Shown: positions 12,634-26,010, numbered from the stretch's first letter. The stretch is 64,000 bases of DNA from Pinus tabuliformis (GCA_031772625.1 CM062812.1:733929714-733993713), one strand, 5' to 3'. A program made the numbers and translations. Notes: generated by a model not told the origin, from the letters alone.

Positions 12634-13019
12634 TCAAGCAAGAAACTAGACATATGGGTGTGCAAATGAGAAGGGACAATGAGAGTGGTGACCTAGTTTC
12701 TCTCTAACTTTCTAGGACAATTAACACCATCCATTGAACGCATGCCTAGTGAACCGTTGATCAGTGACAGATCCTAGAGTGGCAATTGCAAAGTCGACAG
12801 TGTAGATTCAATATCTAGAGGGTTTGAGCATAACTCGTGAATAGACCCGAGGAGCATTAAACAAGTTTTAATAATGTATTCATTGTAGCATTCAACCATA
12901 GTAGGAGTTGATGTGAAATATGCATATCATATCTAGATATTTAAATTACCGATAGACTGTCAAACATGACGATACACCTAATGTATAAGGGCCTTCAATA
13001 TAATGTTTATAATGTTTGT

Positions 13020-13076
<57 letters not shown>

Positions 13077-14001
13077 TATTAACATGGGTTTGGTGCAAGA
13101 GGATGATTTAAATTTTTGTCTAAGGTATGTAACATTATTTATTATATTAAATTTCCTTTTGTAATGTGGCATATAAATATCGCTCTTCAAGTTAAATTAG
13201 TGCAACTATTTTAGATATATGTGACACCTATCAACGTAATTTTAAAAAACCATTTAATAACATAATTATAATAAAACAATAGTAAATGAGTAAAGAACAT
13301 CAATCAAAACTTAATTTAATTTACATTTTCAATTTAGCATAATGTTTTTTTTATTAAATTAAAAAGATAATATCCCATAAATAAGTGTTATCACATTATC
13401 AAAATTAAGCCTAAAAATATTTTCTACTATTCATCTAATAATTTTGATTTATAATTAAATTAATTAAAATTCTAAAAACATATTAAAAAATACGTGAACG
13501 AAATATATACCACTAATCTATATTAGATTTATTTATTTTTCGAAGTTTTTGCAGTATTAATATAAGAATTATTTTATTATGTTGTGAGTAGAAATACAAC
13601 TTTTCTGTGAACATGGAACCAATATTTGTGTGTTTTAGAAATCATTATTTTACAATTTCATCGTAAACAAGTATGACTTCAGAATTCAAAAGTTTGTGAG
13701 AGACTAATTTTTCTCATCTATAATAGTTTTACTCATATTTTGTAGACACGGTAATATGTAGAATAGATGAGTTTCTGTCATTCCTATTTGGGTACAGTAG
13801 AAATAAGAATATTTTATAGTTTGACTCTTATTTCATAGATACAGTAATATGAAAAGAGCTCAGCGTCTATCATTCCTATTTGGATGCTCTAGAAAGAAGA
13901 ATTTTTCATCAGAGATATGTCTCGACCATGAAGTGATCTGAGTGGGCCTTAATCCAATGGTTGTCAACATCTGATATTTTATGATGAGGATGAGAGATTG
14001 A
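12634..14001. other. Non-coding stretch with an AT microsatellite
   Basis: No supported gene. 12640-12860 is less AT-rich than its surroundings, with short open stretches on the minus strand, but no motif is recognised. 13023-13074 is an (AT)n tract. The remainder is very AT-rich and featureless. Confidence 0.5.
13023..13074. repeat. (AT)n microsatellite
   Basis: About 26 TA/AT units ending in TATAGATATT. Confidence 0.95.
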
Positions 14002-14433
14002 TCATTGAGAACCAATCGTAAGCTCTAGATCCACGACATTGCATGGAGGATTTTTAGCTTGACTACATTTGATGCTATAGAGTAGATCATGGTAGTATTT
14101 CATATGTTTTTTAGCATCTAGGAATTCATCATTTTCCCTCCCAAATAGAAACATCGAATGTCTCTCTACATACTCCCCATTAAACTTACCATTTCCTAAA
14201 TATTTTAACATCACTTTTACACTATCCTAGGCATTTGAAGTATGATGATTGCAAATTGGTGCACTTTCATTCTCCTTATCCCTAGGATTTTCATGGCATA
14301 AGCCCTTAAATCCCTTGTGTTTCGCATGGCTAGACATCCCTTCCATGAGCAACATAATCCTATGATTGGGGGACATCAAATTTCCTCTCTTAGAGGCAGG
14401 GAACAATCCCCACAAGATGTTGTGTATAGCCAC
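14002..14433 (-). pseudogene. Exon-like remnant of an unrecognised host gene
   Basis: Two open stretches (14433-14227 and 14214-14002) lie in the same frame, separated by a single TAG, so they read as one block of about 143 codons with one stop. Composition is protein-like and unlike the retroelements: Met- and His-rich early (NHRIMLLMEGMSSHAKHKGF), then KYLGNGKFNGEYVERH, and a C-terminal tail DLELTIGSQ before TGA. The tail vaguely resembles an LxLxL repression motif, but that is only a pattern match. No ATG opens the block. Upstream on the minus strand is a pyrimidine-rich tract ending TTTCTTTCCAG (around 14450-14470) and an AG directly before the open frame, so an intron acceptor is plausible. 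I cannot name the family. It could also be a gene fragment carried by an unrecognised element. Confidence 0.4.
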
Positions 14434-15502
14434 CTGACATTATATCTAGTGCCTGGAAAGAAAAAGGAAAAGTGATCCATATATTAGATTAATGATCTTG
14501 TTGCATGCATCATATAAACAATACTTTCATAAATCTGCAGCACCCTCAACTCAAACAACTTTTATCGATTATCATGTTTATTTCTCTCCAATTTGAAAAA
14601 TGAATGAGAGGGAACTTATTCGAAGGAAGAGGGATAATGGATAGTATTTAAAAAATAAACATTGGTTTGGAATTTAACAATGTCTCTTGATATCTACTGA
14701 TAACATATTTAATAAGTTGGTGAGATTAATAAAAATTGTGACACAAAAATATACCTAAGTTATATAATGCATGGAGTGAATTGAACATAATAAGTTTCAC
14801 AGGCTCATAGTTTCCTATGCCTTTTGGAAAATCAAGAGATGCATATGAAATTAAGAAATAGGCACTGAATTGGCTAATGTATCATTATATTCAAAATAAG
14901 AATACACAACCTAGAGCTACGAGTGAAACCCATGTTCAAAAGGTTTTGTAAACATCGATATGTAGTCCAGTGCTACAAATCAAGTCCCATCTTAAATGGG
15001 TTTGTCAATCTCAAGCCACTATAGCTCTACGACCTAAGGGTCCATGTTAGACTTGGATTTTTAGATCTAGTGTATACAAATTATGATAAAATACACATGT
15101 TTACATAAAGATAAATTCGCGCAAATGTTAGTTTACAAGGCAATTGCTTGGGGGCCCTAGTTATGAAATTCATCATACAAGCACGTCTATAAAACATGGC
15201 TAAGAAAATAGTGCATTCTCTTGTGACTTTTTTATCCTTATCTAGTGGACGGAGGTCCTAAGAACACATAACTTGTTACAACCCTTGAGCGAGAATTGAT
15301 ATCCCTTGCAACTCATCATCATGATTATATGAATATTTGACAAAAGAAAATAAGAACATACAATACATTCAGTCACTTACTCATAGCATAGAGAAACCAT
15401 TGAAAAATAAAAATAAATATGAATACTAACATGAAAATATACGAGAAGGCATTAATGGGAGTATGCAGATCTGTGAATAAACTGTGAGTCATGAAGGTTT
15501 AC
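14434..15502. other. No gene seen; possible intron between exon-like blocks
   Basis: AT-rich with no sustained frame on either strand. If the two flanking blocks belong to one gene, this is the intron plus decayed exon sequence. Confidence 0.3.
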
Positions 15503-15693
15503 TTGTAGCAGAATATTTATTGCGCTGAGACTTCTATTTTTGACTGCGTGAATGACAGCCTCGTGGGGCTAGACAACCCTGAAATTATTACGGTGTTGTT
15601 CAACGTCAATGAGGACATCCAAATGCGTATCAGTGGATGCCACTTCTGCTGGGGAATATTCCCATGTTATGGCAAGGAAAATGATTGATGGTC
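15503..15693 (-). pseudogene. Second exon-like remnant on the minus strand
   Basis: 191 bases, clearly less AT-rich than the surroundings, read as about 63 codons with a single TAG. Short samples of the translation are AITWEYSPAEVASTDTHLDV and PHEAVIHAVKNRSLSAINI. A splice-acceptor-like TTCCCAG precedes it (15694-15700) and a donor-like ACAA|GTAAAC follows (15497-15506). It lies upstream of 14002-14433 on the same strand. Neither block resembles gag, pol or chromodomain sequence. Family not recognised; the call rests on composition, open frame and splice-like borders, so it is tentative. Confidence 0.35.
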
Positions 15694-16585
15694 CTGGGAA
15701 TTAGCCCCTTCCCATACAAATCAATTCAATGTACATTCAAATTTCGTTAAATCTTCCTTTATTTTCAATTATTTCCACAAATATTGAATATATGAAAGAA
15801 ACATATTTAGTAATATCTATGATCAACGAAGAAATCCTCCTAAGTCCACCAAATCCTACAAGATCCTGCTTTTCACCCTGTACTAGAACATTCTAATACT
15901 TCACTAAACCATATTACAAATCTAATACACAAGGAGAAACGTAAGCTCATTCTTTCATTACTTATCTATTTTTCTTCTTATTTGTGTGGACCACAAAAAA
16001 ACTAGGAAGAAAATGCTCCTCCAAACTAATCAGACCAGTCTTGTCTCTACATCTCCCCCCAATCCTACTTCACACCTAGAGTAGTTTTCAAAATAGTAAT
16101 ATTTTTTAATCCGATCTTTCAGTGACCATCTAATCCCAACCATACTAGGTAAAATTAATATGAGCATTTAAGCCTCAGATAAACTCCATTGACCAACCAA
16201 CTATGGACTCTTTTAGTATCAATGTTCTTTTTTATTTCCATAGTTCTCCTTTTCCTTTCCATGTTAGGTTCATCATACCATATTAGCTTATCTTTTTGTA
16301 GGTTCTTTTTTTGTTCCAAGAAGAATCTTAGGAAGGTAACCACCTCACCTATAATTGTCTAACTACCTAGGATGTGAGATTTCTCTAGAATTGCTTCCCA
16401 ATATGATATCCTTCATGATCCATGCAAAAGAATTATGCAAAATAATACAAAATCAAATATAGGTCTATATATATTATATACATATTCTGATTTTTTAACC
16501 TTCTTGTACCATAGGGTGAAACAATATTCATTTTTTATGAACTGCAGCAAACCAATATTTACAACATTTCCAAGGGACATTATAT
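15694..16585. other. No gene seen; left part probably non-repeat, right part 3' LTR of element H
   Basis: Element H reads on the minus strand and its LTR should begin at about 16585 (sense TATAATGTCCCTTGG, a decayed TGTAACATGCCC). The far end of that LTR was not found by eye. Confidence 0.35.
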
Positions 16586-16599
16586 CTTCACCCCTTGAG

Positions 16600-19500
16600 G
16601 GAAACATTGTCAAGGTGTTTCCAGGTCCTCATAATAGGTTGGAATAAGCTTATTTTATGAACTTTTCATGCTTCAAGGTAGCCTCTTCTAGAAAAAAGTT
16701 CCTCCACTACACCTTAACCTGGGTGATAACTCACTTCCACATCATCATTTCTCTACAATCTAAGTCGCATAGGGGTTTGACCTTTATCCAAAGTCATTAT
16801 ATCATTGTTAGTATTTCTATCAAAAAAATTTTATAACACAAACATAATCATGCATTTCATAAATTATTTACCTATGCATCTTGTCAATCAATCATATGTC
16901 TAGGATTATAAATATATTTTTTTAGCAATGAAACATGAAAAACATTATGAACACATAAGCTGCTAGGAAAAACTAGTTAATAAGCCACAGGCCCAATTCA
17001 GGCCAAGATCAGAAAAGGGCCACAAAAATGGAGACGTAGCTTGGAAAAGCTTCCCCAACACAAAATACTCTTCTTAGGTTTTATCCTCACATACACATGA
17101 TCCCCTACTTGAAATTTCCATTATCTTCATTTTGTATTAACATAATTTTTCTATCCATCCTAGGCATGTTTCAAAATCACCATCATTTTCCTTAATACTT
17201 CCTCCATTTCTTTCGATATATTAGGTCCTAGCATCAGTTTGTCCTCTAGACCGCTCTAATTAGCAGGTATTCTACATCTGTGTCCATATAACACTTCAAA
17301 TGGGCTCATCTTTAGGGATGTGAAATAGCTATTAATGTAGGAAAACTCTACCAAGTGAATGTAGTCTTCACACTAGGTCGGTTGTTGCATCACATACATC
17401 CTCAGCATGTATTCGAGTACTTTATTCACTCGTTGGGTCTTCCCATTTATTTAAGGGTGATATTTAGTATTAAATTGTATTTTAGTGCCTAATCCATCAA
17501 ATAGGTCTCTCCAAAATCCAATAGTAAATTTGACATCTCTATCAGAGATTACCACTTTCGGTATCCCATGCAACCTGAAAATTTATTTCATGAGTATGTT
17601 AGAAATTTGGGTTATTTTAAAAGTAGATTTAACTGGAATAAAATGGGCATATTTTCTCAATTTATCCACTACTACCATTAGTGAATCATTTTGTTTCTTG
17701 GTCTTAGGTAGGCGACTAATGAAATCAAGCACGATAACCTCCCATTTCCATTCGAGAATAGGAAATGGGTGAAGTAATCTGGATGGGTGTTGGTGTTCAG
17801 TCTTCACCTGTTAACATTATAAACACCTAGCTAAATATTGGGCCACGTCCTTTTTAATTCTTGGCCAGAAGTAGTCCTTCCTCAAATTCATGAATAACTT
17901 TTGATAATTTGGATGAGGTCCATAAGGACTTTTATGGTACACATTTAGAATGAATTGTTTGATGTTTTCTTGATTGGGAAGATACATTATGTTTCGATAA
18001 ATCAACATGCTTTTTGCATTTGCCTCATATCCAAGTTGTTGTTCATTGCTACTTGGATTTGTACTTGTTGCCACATGAATGGTACTTGGGATTTCTTTGA
18101 GAAACCTATTTAATTTCTTTTTTTTTAAGTTGTTTCCACTTCACTTAATGAAATTTCATAAATGAAATTCAATTTCCTACTCAAGACATCTGCTACTCGA
18201 TTCCTTTTACCTTTCAAATGTTTAATTTCAAATTCAAACTTGCTCTAAAAATCAATCCAATGTGTTTGTAGAGCATTTAAAATTGGTTTTTTAAAATTGT
18301 TAGTTAAACTGTTGTGATTTGTCATCAATATGAGTTTTTTTCCAAGAAAATAGTGTCGCCAAATTTTTAAGGCATGAATTACTACTATTAACTCCAAATC
18401 GTAAGATGAATATTTTTTTTCATGTTCCTTTAGCTTTCGAGACTCAAAGGGGACAACTCTACCCTCTTGCATTAGTACTCCCCCTACACCCTCCTTACAA
18501 TCATTTTTACAAACATTAAATTCCTTTTCGGGGTCAACAATGCTCAAAAGAAGAGTGGTAGTAAGTAAGTGTTTTAACTAGTCTAAGCTATCTTGGCATT
18601 AAACTGTCCACTTGAAAATTCTTCCCTTATTTTTTAAAGAGGTATAATAGGATGAGCCACATTTGAGAACCCCTCAATAAACTACCTATAATATCCGTCC
18701 AACCCCATAAAATATCTTATATTAGCTACACTTTTATGCACAAGCCATTCCATTATAGTTTTTGTCTTCTCTAGGTCTACAACTATTCCATCGTTAGTAA
18801 TAACATTTTCTAGGTATTGAATTTGTTTTTTGTAAAATTCACACTTACTGTATTTTGCATACAGTTGGTCCTCTCTCAAGTTTTTTAAAAAAATTTGTAA
18901 ATGATTTTTTTTTCTCTTCCATATTTCTTAAATAGACAAGAATATCATCTATAAAGATCAACACAAATTTGTCCAAGTATTGATGTAATATATTATTCAT
19001 GAGATACATGAATAGTTTTAGGGTGGTAGTTTGTCTGAAGTGAAGAAATACAAATTCATATTTCATGTAGTGAGTTTTAGAAGTTGTTTTGTATATATCC
19101 TCTTCCTTAATTCTTAACTGATTGTACCCAGATTGTAGGTCAATTTTAGGAAAATATTAGCCCCCTTTACTTGATCAAATAAATCATCAATGTGGAGTGA
19201 AGGGTATTTATTTCTGACCATTAACTTATTTAATTTTCTATATTCAATACACAATCACAAGGTGCCATATTTTTTTCTGATGAATTTTACTGGAGCTCCC
19301 AAAGGAGAGGTGCTTGGACAGATGAAATTATTATATAGTAACTATTGTAATGTCATCTTAAGTTCAGTCAATTATGGGATGCTCATCTGATAAGGTGCTC
19401 TAGATACGGAGATGATCCTAGCGTAAGTTCAATGGTAAAAGATATATCCCTCTTAGGAGCAAGTCCAAGGATGTCCCAGGAAAAACATGAACAAAGTCTT

Positions 19501-20271
19501 GCACAATGGGTAGGCTTTCTAGGGTGGCATATTTTCTATCGATTTTGTATAAACTACTAAACTTTCATTATTTCTTCACATATAAAAGGAACATATCTCA
19601 GTAATGATGTAAACTTCATTATAAAATCATCCATAAAAGTTTCCCCAATCTAATATCATGAAATTCCTTAGCCTTTTCATTGTAAAATCACTCAGTTAGA
19701 TATTTATCTTTAAAATGTCCCTGAAAATATTCCTGGGTTACTTCATGCTGGTTAATTTTCCATATTATTTTCACCTCTTCCCACCATAAGGTGGCCTTTC
19801 CTTGTGACTACTAGATTACCAACCGAGCCTTTAGGTTTTGATGATAGTCATAAATTTGAAAATACTTGTTCATATTAAGGAGTTAGGATTCATCATCCTT
19901 ATCCTATTCACCATCAAATGCTGGGGGTTTAATTTTTTTAAAATCCTTGTGCAATTCAATTTTTTGACTTTTAGGCACTTTATGACAAGAAACATTATCA
20001 AATTGTTCCTCATTAGTTTCTTGACCTCCTTCTAATTCTGGGTTATCATTCATGTATCTTTGCGACCCAGCCCTATTCCCATATTCCCATGCCCAGGGCT
20101 TGAAATAGGATGTTTATGGTTTTGTCTATGTGAAAAGCACTTCACTATACTAGCTCCAATTTTTGGCCTCACAGGATATGTATGTTCAACTCTCCTCATT
20201 GTGTTCCTCTTCCACTCTCTATTAGCATTAATAAATTTGTTTATTCCATGATTTACCCAAGGATGCCACAA
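16600..20271 (-). pseudogene. Decayed Tekay-like gag-pol lacking protease (element H)
   Basis: Minus-strand polyprotein relic with many stops. In sense order: gag N-terminal part (about 20270-19690); then an abrupt join near 19550; pre-RT linker (LPIVQDFVHVFP, about 19520); reverse transcriptase at about 19300-18680, keeping FIDDILVY near 18940; RNase H at about 18550-18180; integrase at about 18075-17200 (zinc region 18000-17820, core 17780-17480, YNxS region near 17350); GPY/F at about 17130-16900; chromodomain remnant at about 16800-16670. Compared with element A, the gap between gag and RT is about 0.9 kb too short: the end of gag, the zinc knuckle and the whole protease are missing. Gag and LTR-start similarity place it with A and C. 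Not expected to make protein. Confidence 0.8.
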
Positions 20272-20282
20272 TGTTGAAACAT

Positions 20283-20294
20283 GGCTTTAATACC
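20283..20294 (-). other. Decayed primer binding site of element H
   Basis: Sense GGTATTAAAGCC corresponds to the initiator tRNA-Met site GGTATCAGAGCC with C-to-T and G-to-A changes. The following CAACATTGTGG also occurs after the element C primer site (about 23725-23735), confirming the position. Confidence 0.6.
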
Positions 20295-20296
20295 TC

Positions 20297-21474
20297 TTGT
20301 AAGATACTAACATACCATCCGCAACATAAAAATAAATTAACCTCAGAAGAAGAGAACCATACATTATGAGGATTCTTACACAAATTTTTTTGTGCTGACT
20401 ACGTCAATCATCATTGTAATTGTAAAAATTTAAGTAAGTTACAATAATTTTACCCTTGATCTCATTTCAAATGTTTCTAACTTTGTTTACATTATAATAA
20501 GCATTTGGCCCATCCTTATAACCTAATGATGTCATGTAAAGAACAATCCTCCCTTGATGGTAAGGGTTGATAGCTATGTAACTAAGGTTAAGTTCCAAAC
20601 CCTGTGCAAGGGTTTCTTCCTCAGTAAGAATTCTCTAGAACTTACTGTGCATACAACTGTCAATCTTCCTGGAAAGGATGATATGCCTGATATAGGGTCC
20701 TTATGCATCATGACAAGATCAATGATTCACATTAAATTGGGTCGGAGACGAGTACCCTCCTCTGATCCTGATGATTCTCTCAACCTCATTGCGAAAATGT
20801 CAACAAGGATGGACAACTTTGTAATCTTGTGTTAGTTTTTGGTGCTTAATATCTTTTCTTTGACCCTCGACTAGCATTTTGCTGACATAATATGGTGAGT
20901 TGTTCCTATGCTCAAATTTGGTCCAACTCTTTAATTTTCTTTTTATTTCATTTCCCACGTTTATTACATAATTTCAATCCATTGCAATTATAACTACCAT
21001 GTAGGTATTCTAGAATTCATACAGTCGAATTCCATTATATCTTGTGTTACTTTTAGGTATGCCCATGGTCTTCTGAGAGTTGATGATTTACTTCTTCTTT
21101 TCACTTAAGTAAATCATCATACCTTAATTCCCTTGTTACATGTAGGATCACATAATGACAAGAGATTTGCTATAGGTAAACACTTTCATATACCATAACA
21201 TAATATATTGTAAGGACAATTTCACGTTTTAATTCTTTTGCTCACTATAATTTTTGTGGCAGGCCAATTTTGAATAACCAGATAAGTGATGCAATAGAAT
21301 GAATTACCTGTAAATTATAAGTTTAAGTTTTATGTTTTGTATCTATAGTATTATGGATTTATTTGTTAGGGTTTGAGTTAGGTTAGTTGCCCAAGTCATA
21401 ATGGACAAGTTATGAATCCATTAATTGGTGAGGGTAATAGTCCTAAACTCTAGAAAATAGTTTTTGAAGGAAGA
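20297..21474 (-). repeat. Probable 5' LTR of element H (outer end not resolved)
   Basis: This stretch lies immediately outside the primer binding site, as a 5' LTR should. I could not match it to the 3' side by eye, so the LTR length is unknown. It contains an unexplained open frame at 20554-20835. Confidence 0.3.
20554..20835 (+). other. Unexplained 93-codon open frame
   Basis: Open for 93 codons from a TTG (an ATG follows at once) to a TAG, and less AT-rich than the neighbouring sequence. Samples: TVNLPGKDDMPDIGSLCIM and KLGRRRVPSSDPDDS. No domain recognised, and no retroelement motif. It sits in what should be the element H LTR, antisense to H. It could be a captured gene fragment, an older exon, or chance. 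Confidence 0.2.
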
Positions 21475-22289
21475 TGCCATGCCCCAGAAACAAGCCCTTC
21501 CTAGTCCCCCAAACTAGTTATATAGACACACGTATATACAGTTATTGAAAAAATAAATTTAATAAACATATAAAAACAAAAACTATTATTACTTCAATAA
21601 TTTCTATTGCAGTATTAACATTTAAAATTTAGTAAAAGGAGATAGGAATATTTAATCAAATCAGACGATAAGTAAATAAACAAATCTTTAATGTAATGAA
21701 ACAACACACATACAATGAAATATAACATAACTGAGAGGACACATGCCTCTATACCATTTCATCCAAAATATGTAGTCGTAACAGGTAAACTGGAAGAGGG
21801 CATAAAACCCCTCAATAGGGGTAATTATTTTCAAAGGAAAAACAAAAGAACAATGATGTCAAGAATATACAATTATAAAAAATAGTCATTTTTTTATAAC
21901 CAACAACCAGTCTAGCTGTCAGAAAAATGATGAACCCATATGTATGGCTTAAGTACAATGTGTCTCAACAATACATAGTGCATGAATTTCCTAAATAAAA
22001 TTAACCATAATTAACACTAAAGAGAATTCGTCAAGGCCTAGTCCTTGGAAAGGGATCTTCTACGCATGCAATTCGGCATGACAACACATATTATAAAAAA
22101 ATATTGTTAGTAAGAATTTGGTAAAGAGCTCAAGAATTAGGCTCCAACGTAATGGTACAACCCTAGCTCAAATAACTTTAATTTGGGCCAATGTCGCATG
22201 GTAAAAAACCTGGTACAGGTAAGAAACATAAACAAACTTCAATAAGAACTAGGAATGTGTAATTGAACTAAAAACCCTTGATAGCTAAT

Positions 22290-23690
22290 CCTAGTGAGGT
22301 TGATGTATACTAGTAATAGAAATTTAACCTGCAACAACGAGAGAGGTTTTATTAGTGATATAGTATAACATTTGAAGGAAAACATAGCCCAAATCAAAGA
22401 AATTGTGAAAGATAAAAAAAATGGTTTATTTCCCTTGTTGAGATATACCAAGATTAATTTCCATCCTTGTACCAAGAGGAAAATACCATTATTATTAATA
22501 TTGATGGAGTTCATCATTGCGAGGGGAGTAATGATGTAGGGTTTTAAAACAAAATTCTTTCAAGAACAACTTACCACTTATTTTTGCTAGATCTAAGTGT
22601 GTCAATCCGAGCTAGAGGGAATTCACTACTGAGGTATGACCTTTCAAAACTCTAATATTTGGTTGGGGTATCTGGATGTGAAAGACCAAATAATAATAAA
22701 TATTAAACCCATCAGTACCAATGAGTCAACCAAAAGCACTTATCTCTAGTCTACCATCTTTAGAGATGATTGTAGAAATACAATTGATACCTCTAACCTG
22801 TGATACAAGAGAAAATTAGTGCTGGAAACTTCCACCAGCTTGTCATAGTGGAAATAAGAAATTCAAATGAATTTGGCTAGCAGGAAACAAGCATCAGTGG
22901 TAGAACAATGTGCATATCTGGTGTTGCAAAGTAGGTGCGATTCAAATCTTTCTCTAGAGGTTATAAGGTTCAAATGAGGATGATGTTGCATGGCAGGGAG
23001 GCATAATTATCCCATAATTGAATGGGTAGAGATAACACTGCTGATTCAAACTCTAAATCACATGGTTCATTGATATGTTAACACTCACTAACAAAGAGCC
23101 CGAGAACACATTTACCATAGTTCTTTTGTGTTATAGCTAGCAATCATCTAGAGCCTTTTATAAAACCATATAGGCTATAATTTATAATTGCAATGTAAAC
23201 CTAAATTTCATACATTACAACGTCATTTGTTCTAACTTGAAAATAAACATAGTTTACATATTTGAGAATGGACTTAAGTCTGCACTTCAATTTCTAAGTC
23301 AGATTACCATCGCATATGAAGTTTAAAAGACATTTATTATTATGTTCTAATACTACTAGATGACTTAACTTAGGATTATATTTCAAGGAGAAACTAACAC
23401 TAAGGACCTATGATAATGGGAAGTAGTAAGCCTTTTGATTAATTGAATACTGGAGTTGTCATATAGTTCATAATAATTTATGGGTTCTAAATGTGTAGGT
23501 GTATAAAAGAGATAAGGACTTGATAATAACGTATTATCTGCTAAATGATTTAAAAAATAGAAATTATTGGTTATGTTTGTAACTCTTGAACTTAATTATG
23601 GTCCCCATTTGATTTATCTGATTAAAATTATTTTGGATCGGCAAATATTTACCGCTATAAAAAAATACATTTAGATTGATGAGCATTACA
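22290..23690 (+). repeat. 5' LTR of element C (matched part)
   Basis: Collinear with 58010-59409; for example, GATGATGTAGGGTTTTAA-type sequence recurs near 22530 and 58250. The end near GCATTACA (23690) lies 13 bp before the primer site. Sequence between 21475 and 22290 could not be matched to the 3' copy by eye. Confidence 0.65.
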
Positions 23691-23703
23691 GGCTTGTTAT
23701 AGG

Positions 23704-23715
23704 TGGTATCAAAAT
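23704..23715 (+). other. Decayed primer binding site of element C
   Basis: TGGTATCAAAAT, an altered form of the initiator tRNA-Met site TGGTATCAGAGC, just inside the 5' LTR. Confidence 0.65.
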
Positions 23716-23789
23716 TTAATCTTCAACATTGTGGCCTATTCAAGGGTGATCATAGTTAATAACAAGTATTATTTTATGTTTCATAGAGG

Positions 23790-24648
23790 AAGAAAGAAAG
23801 AACCAGAGACATGAAAAAACCATGTATAGGACCAAGCTTTGTACCTTAATCAAAACCCAATCCAGAAATGTGGGTGTAGTTAAGAGAAAAACCTCGGTCC
23901 ACATCTACAATACTATTTGAAATAATGCATAATTTAAGTACATAAATTTTAGCATGGAGGCTGGAAATAAGTGAATGATAGGAGACGAAGAAATAATAAT
24001 TAAGAGTTTAAATTATAGGTAGAATCAAAGGACCTCAACCCAAACCATTGATAACAGGAACAAAGAAAAATCACATAGGAAGAGAGAGGAATGTGTTCCT
24101 AAGAAAAGTCTTACATTTGAGCCTAAGGGAAATCAAGAAACAAGGGAAGAGGAATCTGGGAACATTTCTCAAGGAAAACCATCCAAACTAGAAAAAAGAT
24201 AGAAAATAGATCTCCAAGGGGAGTTTAGGAAAATCAAATCTTTAATGTTTGATGGTGAGTTTGAGGAATGGATGGAGGCATAGTTAGTGAACATTAATAA
24301 ATGTTTTCAAATCTATGAATATGACAATAACATAAAGATCACCGTGACAATTTATCAGCTCCGGGGAAAGTAAACATTATGGTGGGAGTAGATTAAATTA
24401 GTTGATGGAATTGACAAATAAGGATAATTGTGGGTTAGTTTTCAAAACCATTTCATAAATAAATACCTTACTAAACGATATTACAATGAGAAATCCAATG
24501 AATTCCATGAGCTCTGGTTGGGTCAGTTGTTTATGGATGAGTATGTTGAAAAATTTACTTCTTTGTTGAGGTATGTTCCTTATATATGGGAAGAGAAGGC
24601 TAAAGTATAATGTTTTGTAAGTAGTCTTCCAGTATCTATGAAAGAACG
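23790..24648 (+). pseudogene. Element C gag, N-terminal part (cut by element D)
   Basis: Decayed gag with several stops. Near 24245-24610 it matches element A gag residue by residue (SLMFDGEFEEWMEA, FQIYEYDNN, then a well-preserved stretch at 24428-24610 with FINKYLTKRYYNEK). It breaks off after SSLPVSMKER at 24648, where element D begins. The continuation is at 53584. Gag would form the particle and bind RNA in an intact element. Confidence 0.75.
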
Positions 24649-26010
24649 TGTCACGAACCTATGTCCCACATCAATTTTTTTTTTGTTTTGTTTTTTAACT
24701 AATACTAATTTAAGTCCTTTCTCTTATGATTTGGGTATGTACAACATTCATGCATTTGTATTTCCAACATACATATTTTTGTATAATTAAGAGGTGCACT
24801 AATATTAATTAGTACCCTAATTCCCACTTCAACGAGACTCTCCTAAACTAAACGAGGTATCTCCTCCTACATATTATGTTATTTCTTGGATTTCTAAATG
24901 TCATGTTTTATTATTACTATGTCCAGGGATTTTTGAGACTCTCTTCCCCATTAAAATATACGGTGAGAGGTATTAGGTTTTCATGAATGACTGGATTCCT
25001 AAGAACAAGGTAGCTTCTACATCTAATTTTTCTTCATTATGCCTATAGGTTTCTTTTCAACATACTCCCATGGATTCATTACTGTTTGATTCTAGTGCAA
25101 GCTCGTTTGGGCTCCATTTTTTGTTACTAGTTATTGAGTGTAGAAATAGTCATCCCATGTTTCTTCTAGAAAAAATAGAAAATGAAAATAGAGATAATTT
25201 CCCTCTTGGTAGGTACCCTATCTAAGTCACATCAGATATACATTTATATTATATGTATCATGTTTGTGGTTTAATCACCAGATATTGCTATATAGCGAGG
25301 TGTCATTAATATATTTTTGTAATTCAATTCTTCAAAGGTTAAATATATACTTTTTTGTGTAGTCAGATACTTAATGTTGACTTCATACCATGGTTGTCTA
25401 ACTCGCACCTTTCTTATCTGTGCATTTTTATGCAATAAAAAAAGGAATTAGCCCATATTAATTTATTTATTTAGTTTTTTATCCTACAAATGGGAAAATT
25501 CTTTCTTCCCTCATCTAGTTACCGTGTGTCTCAGTTATTTATTTTTTATTTTTTTCTTGGCTTCTTCTGGATTACATCTTTATAATAGACTTTCTCTTTC
25601 AGGAGTGGATTTAGTGTAGTATTTATGCGTATGACTTGTAGAGATGAAGGGTTTAGTGTACGAGTCAAATTTAGATCCTAAAGAGCAATAATCCTTGTGT
25701 TAAATGGGTACTAGCACGCGCTGAATTTATTCTTCAACAGATTATTTTACAATTTCTATTATACTTTCAAGTCTTGTTGAAATCTCAGCTTTACTTTGGT
25801 CTTTTCCGCATCTCTTTCAGTTATATTAGTTTCAATATATAATATTGGTTCATTTATAAAATATTTTATCTTTGTTGGTAACTTCAATTCTTACACTAAC
25901 TAAGTGTTTCCAAATGGTTTAGTATTTCACTACGGTTTCTACTGATCTATTTATGTTTATCATTTAAAGGACTCTGTAGGCATATCTACCTAACCTAGGT
26001 GCATCGTTAT
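24649..26010 (-). repeat. 3' LTR of element D, distal segment
   Basis: Aligns with 49306-52190. Relative to that copy it lacks about 1.45 kb: the match jumps from 24893 to 24894 where the other copy runs from about 49538 to 50943. It ends at the G insertion site, with TSD GTTAT at 26006-26010. Confidence 0.9.
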
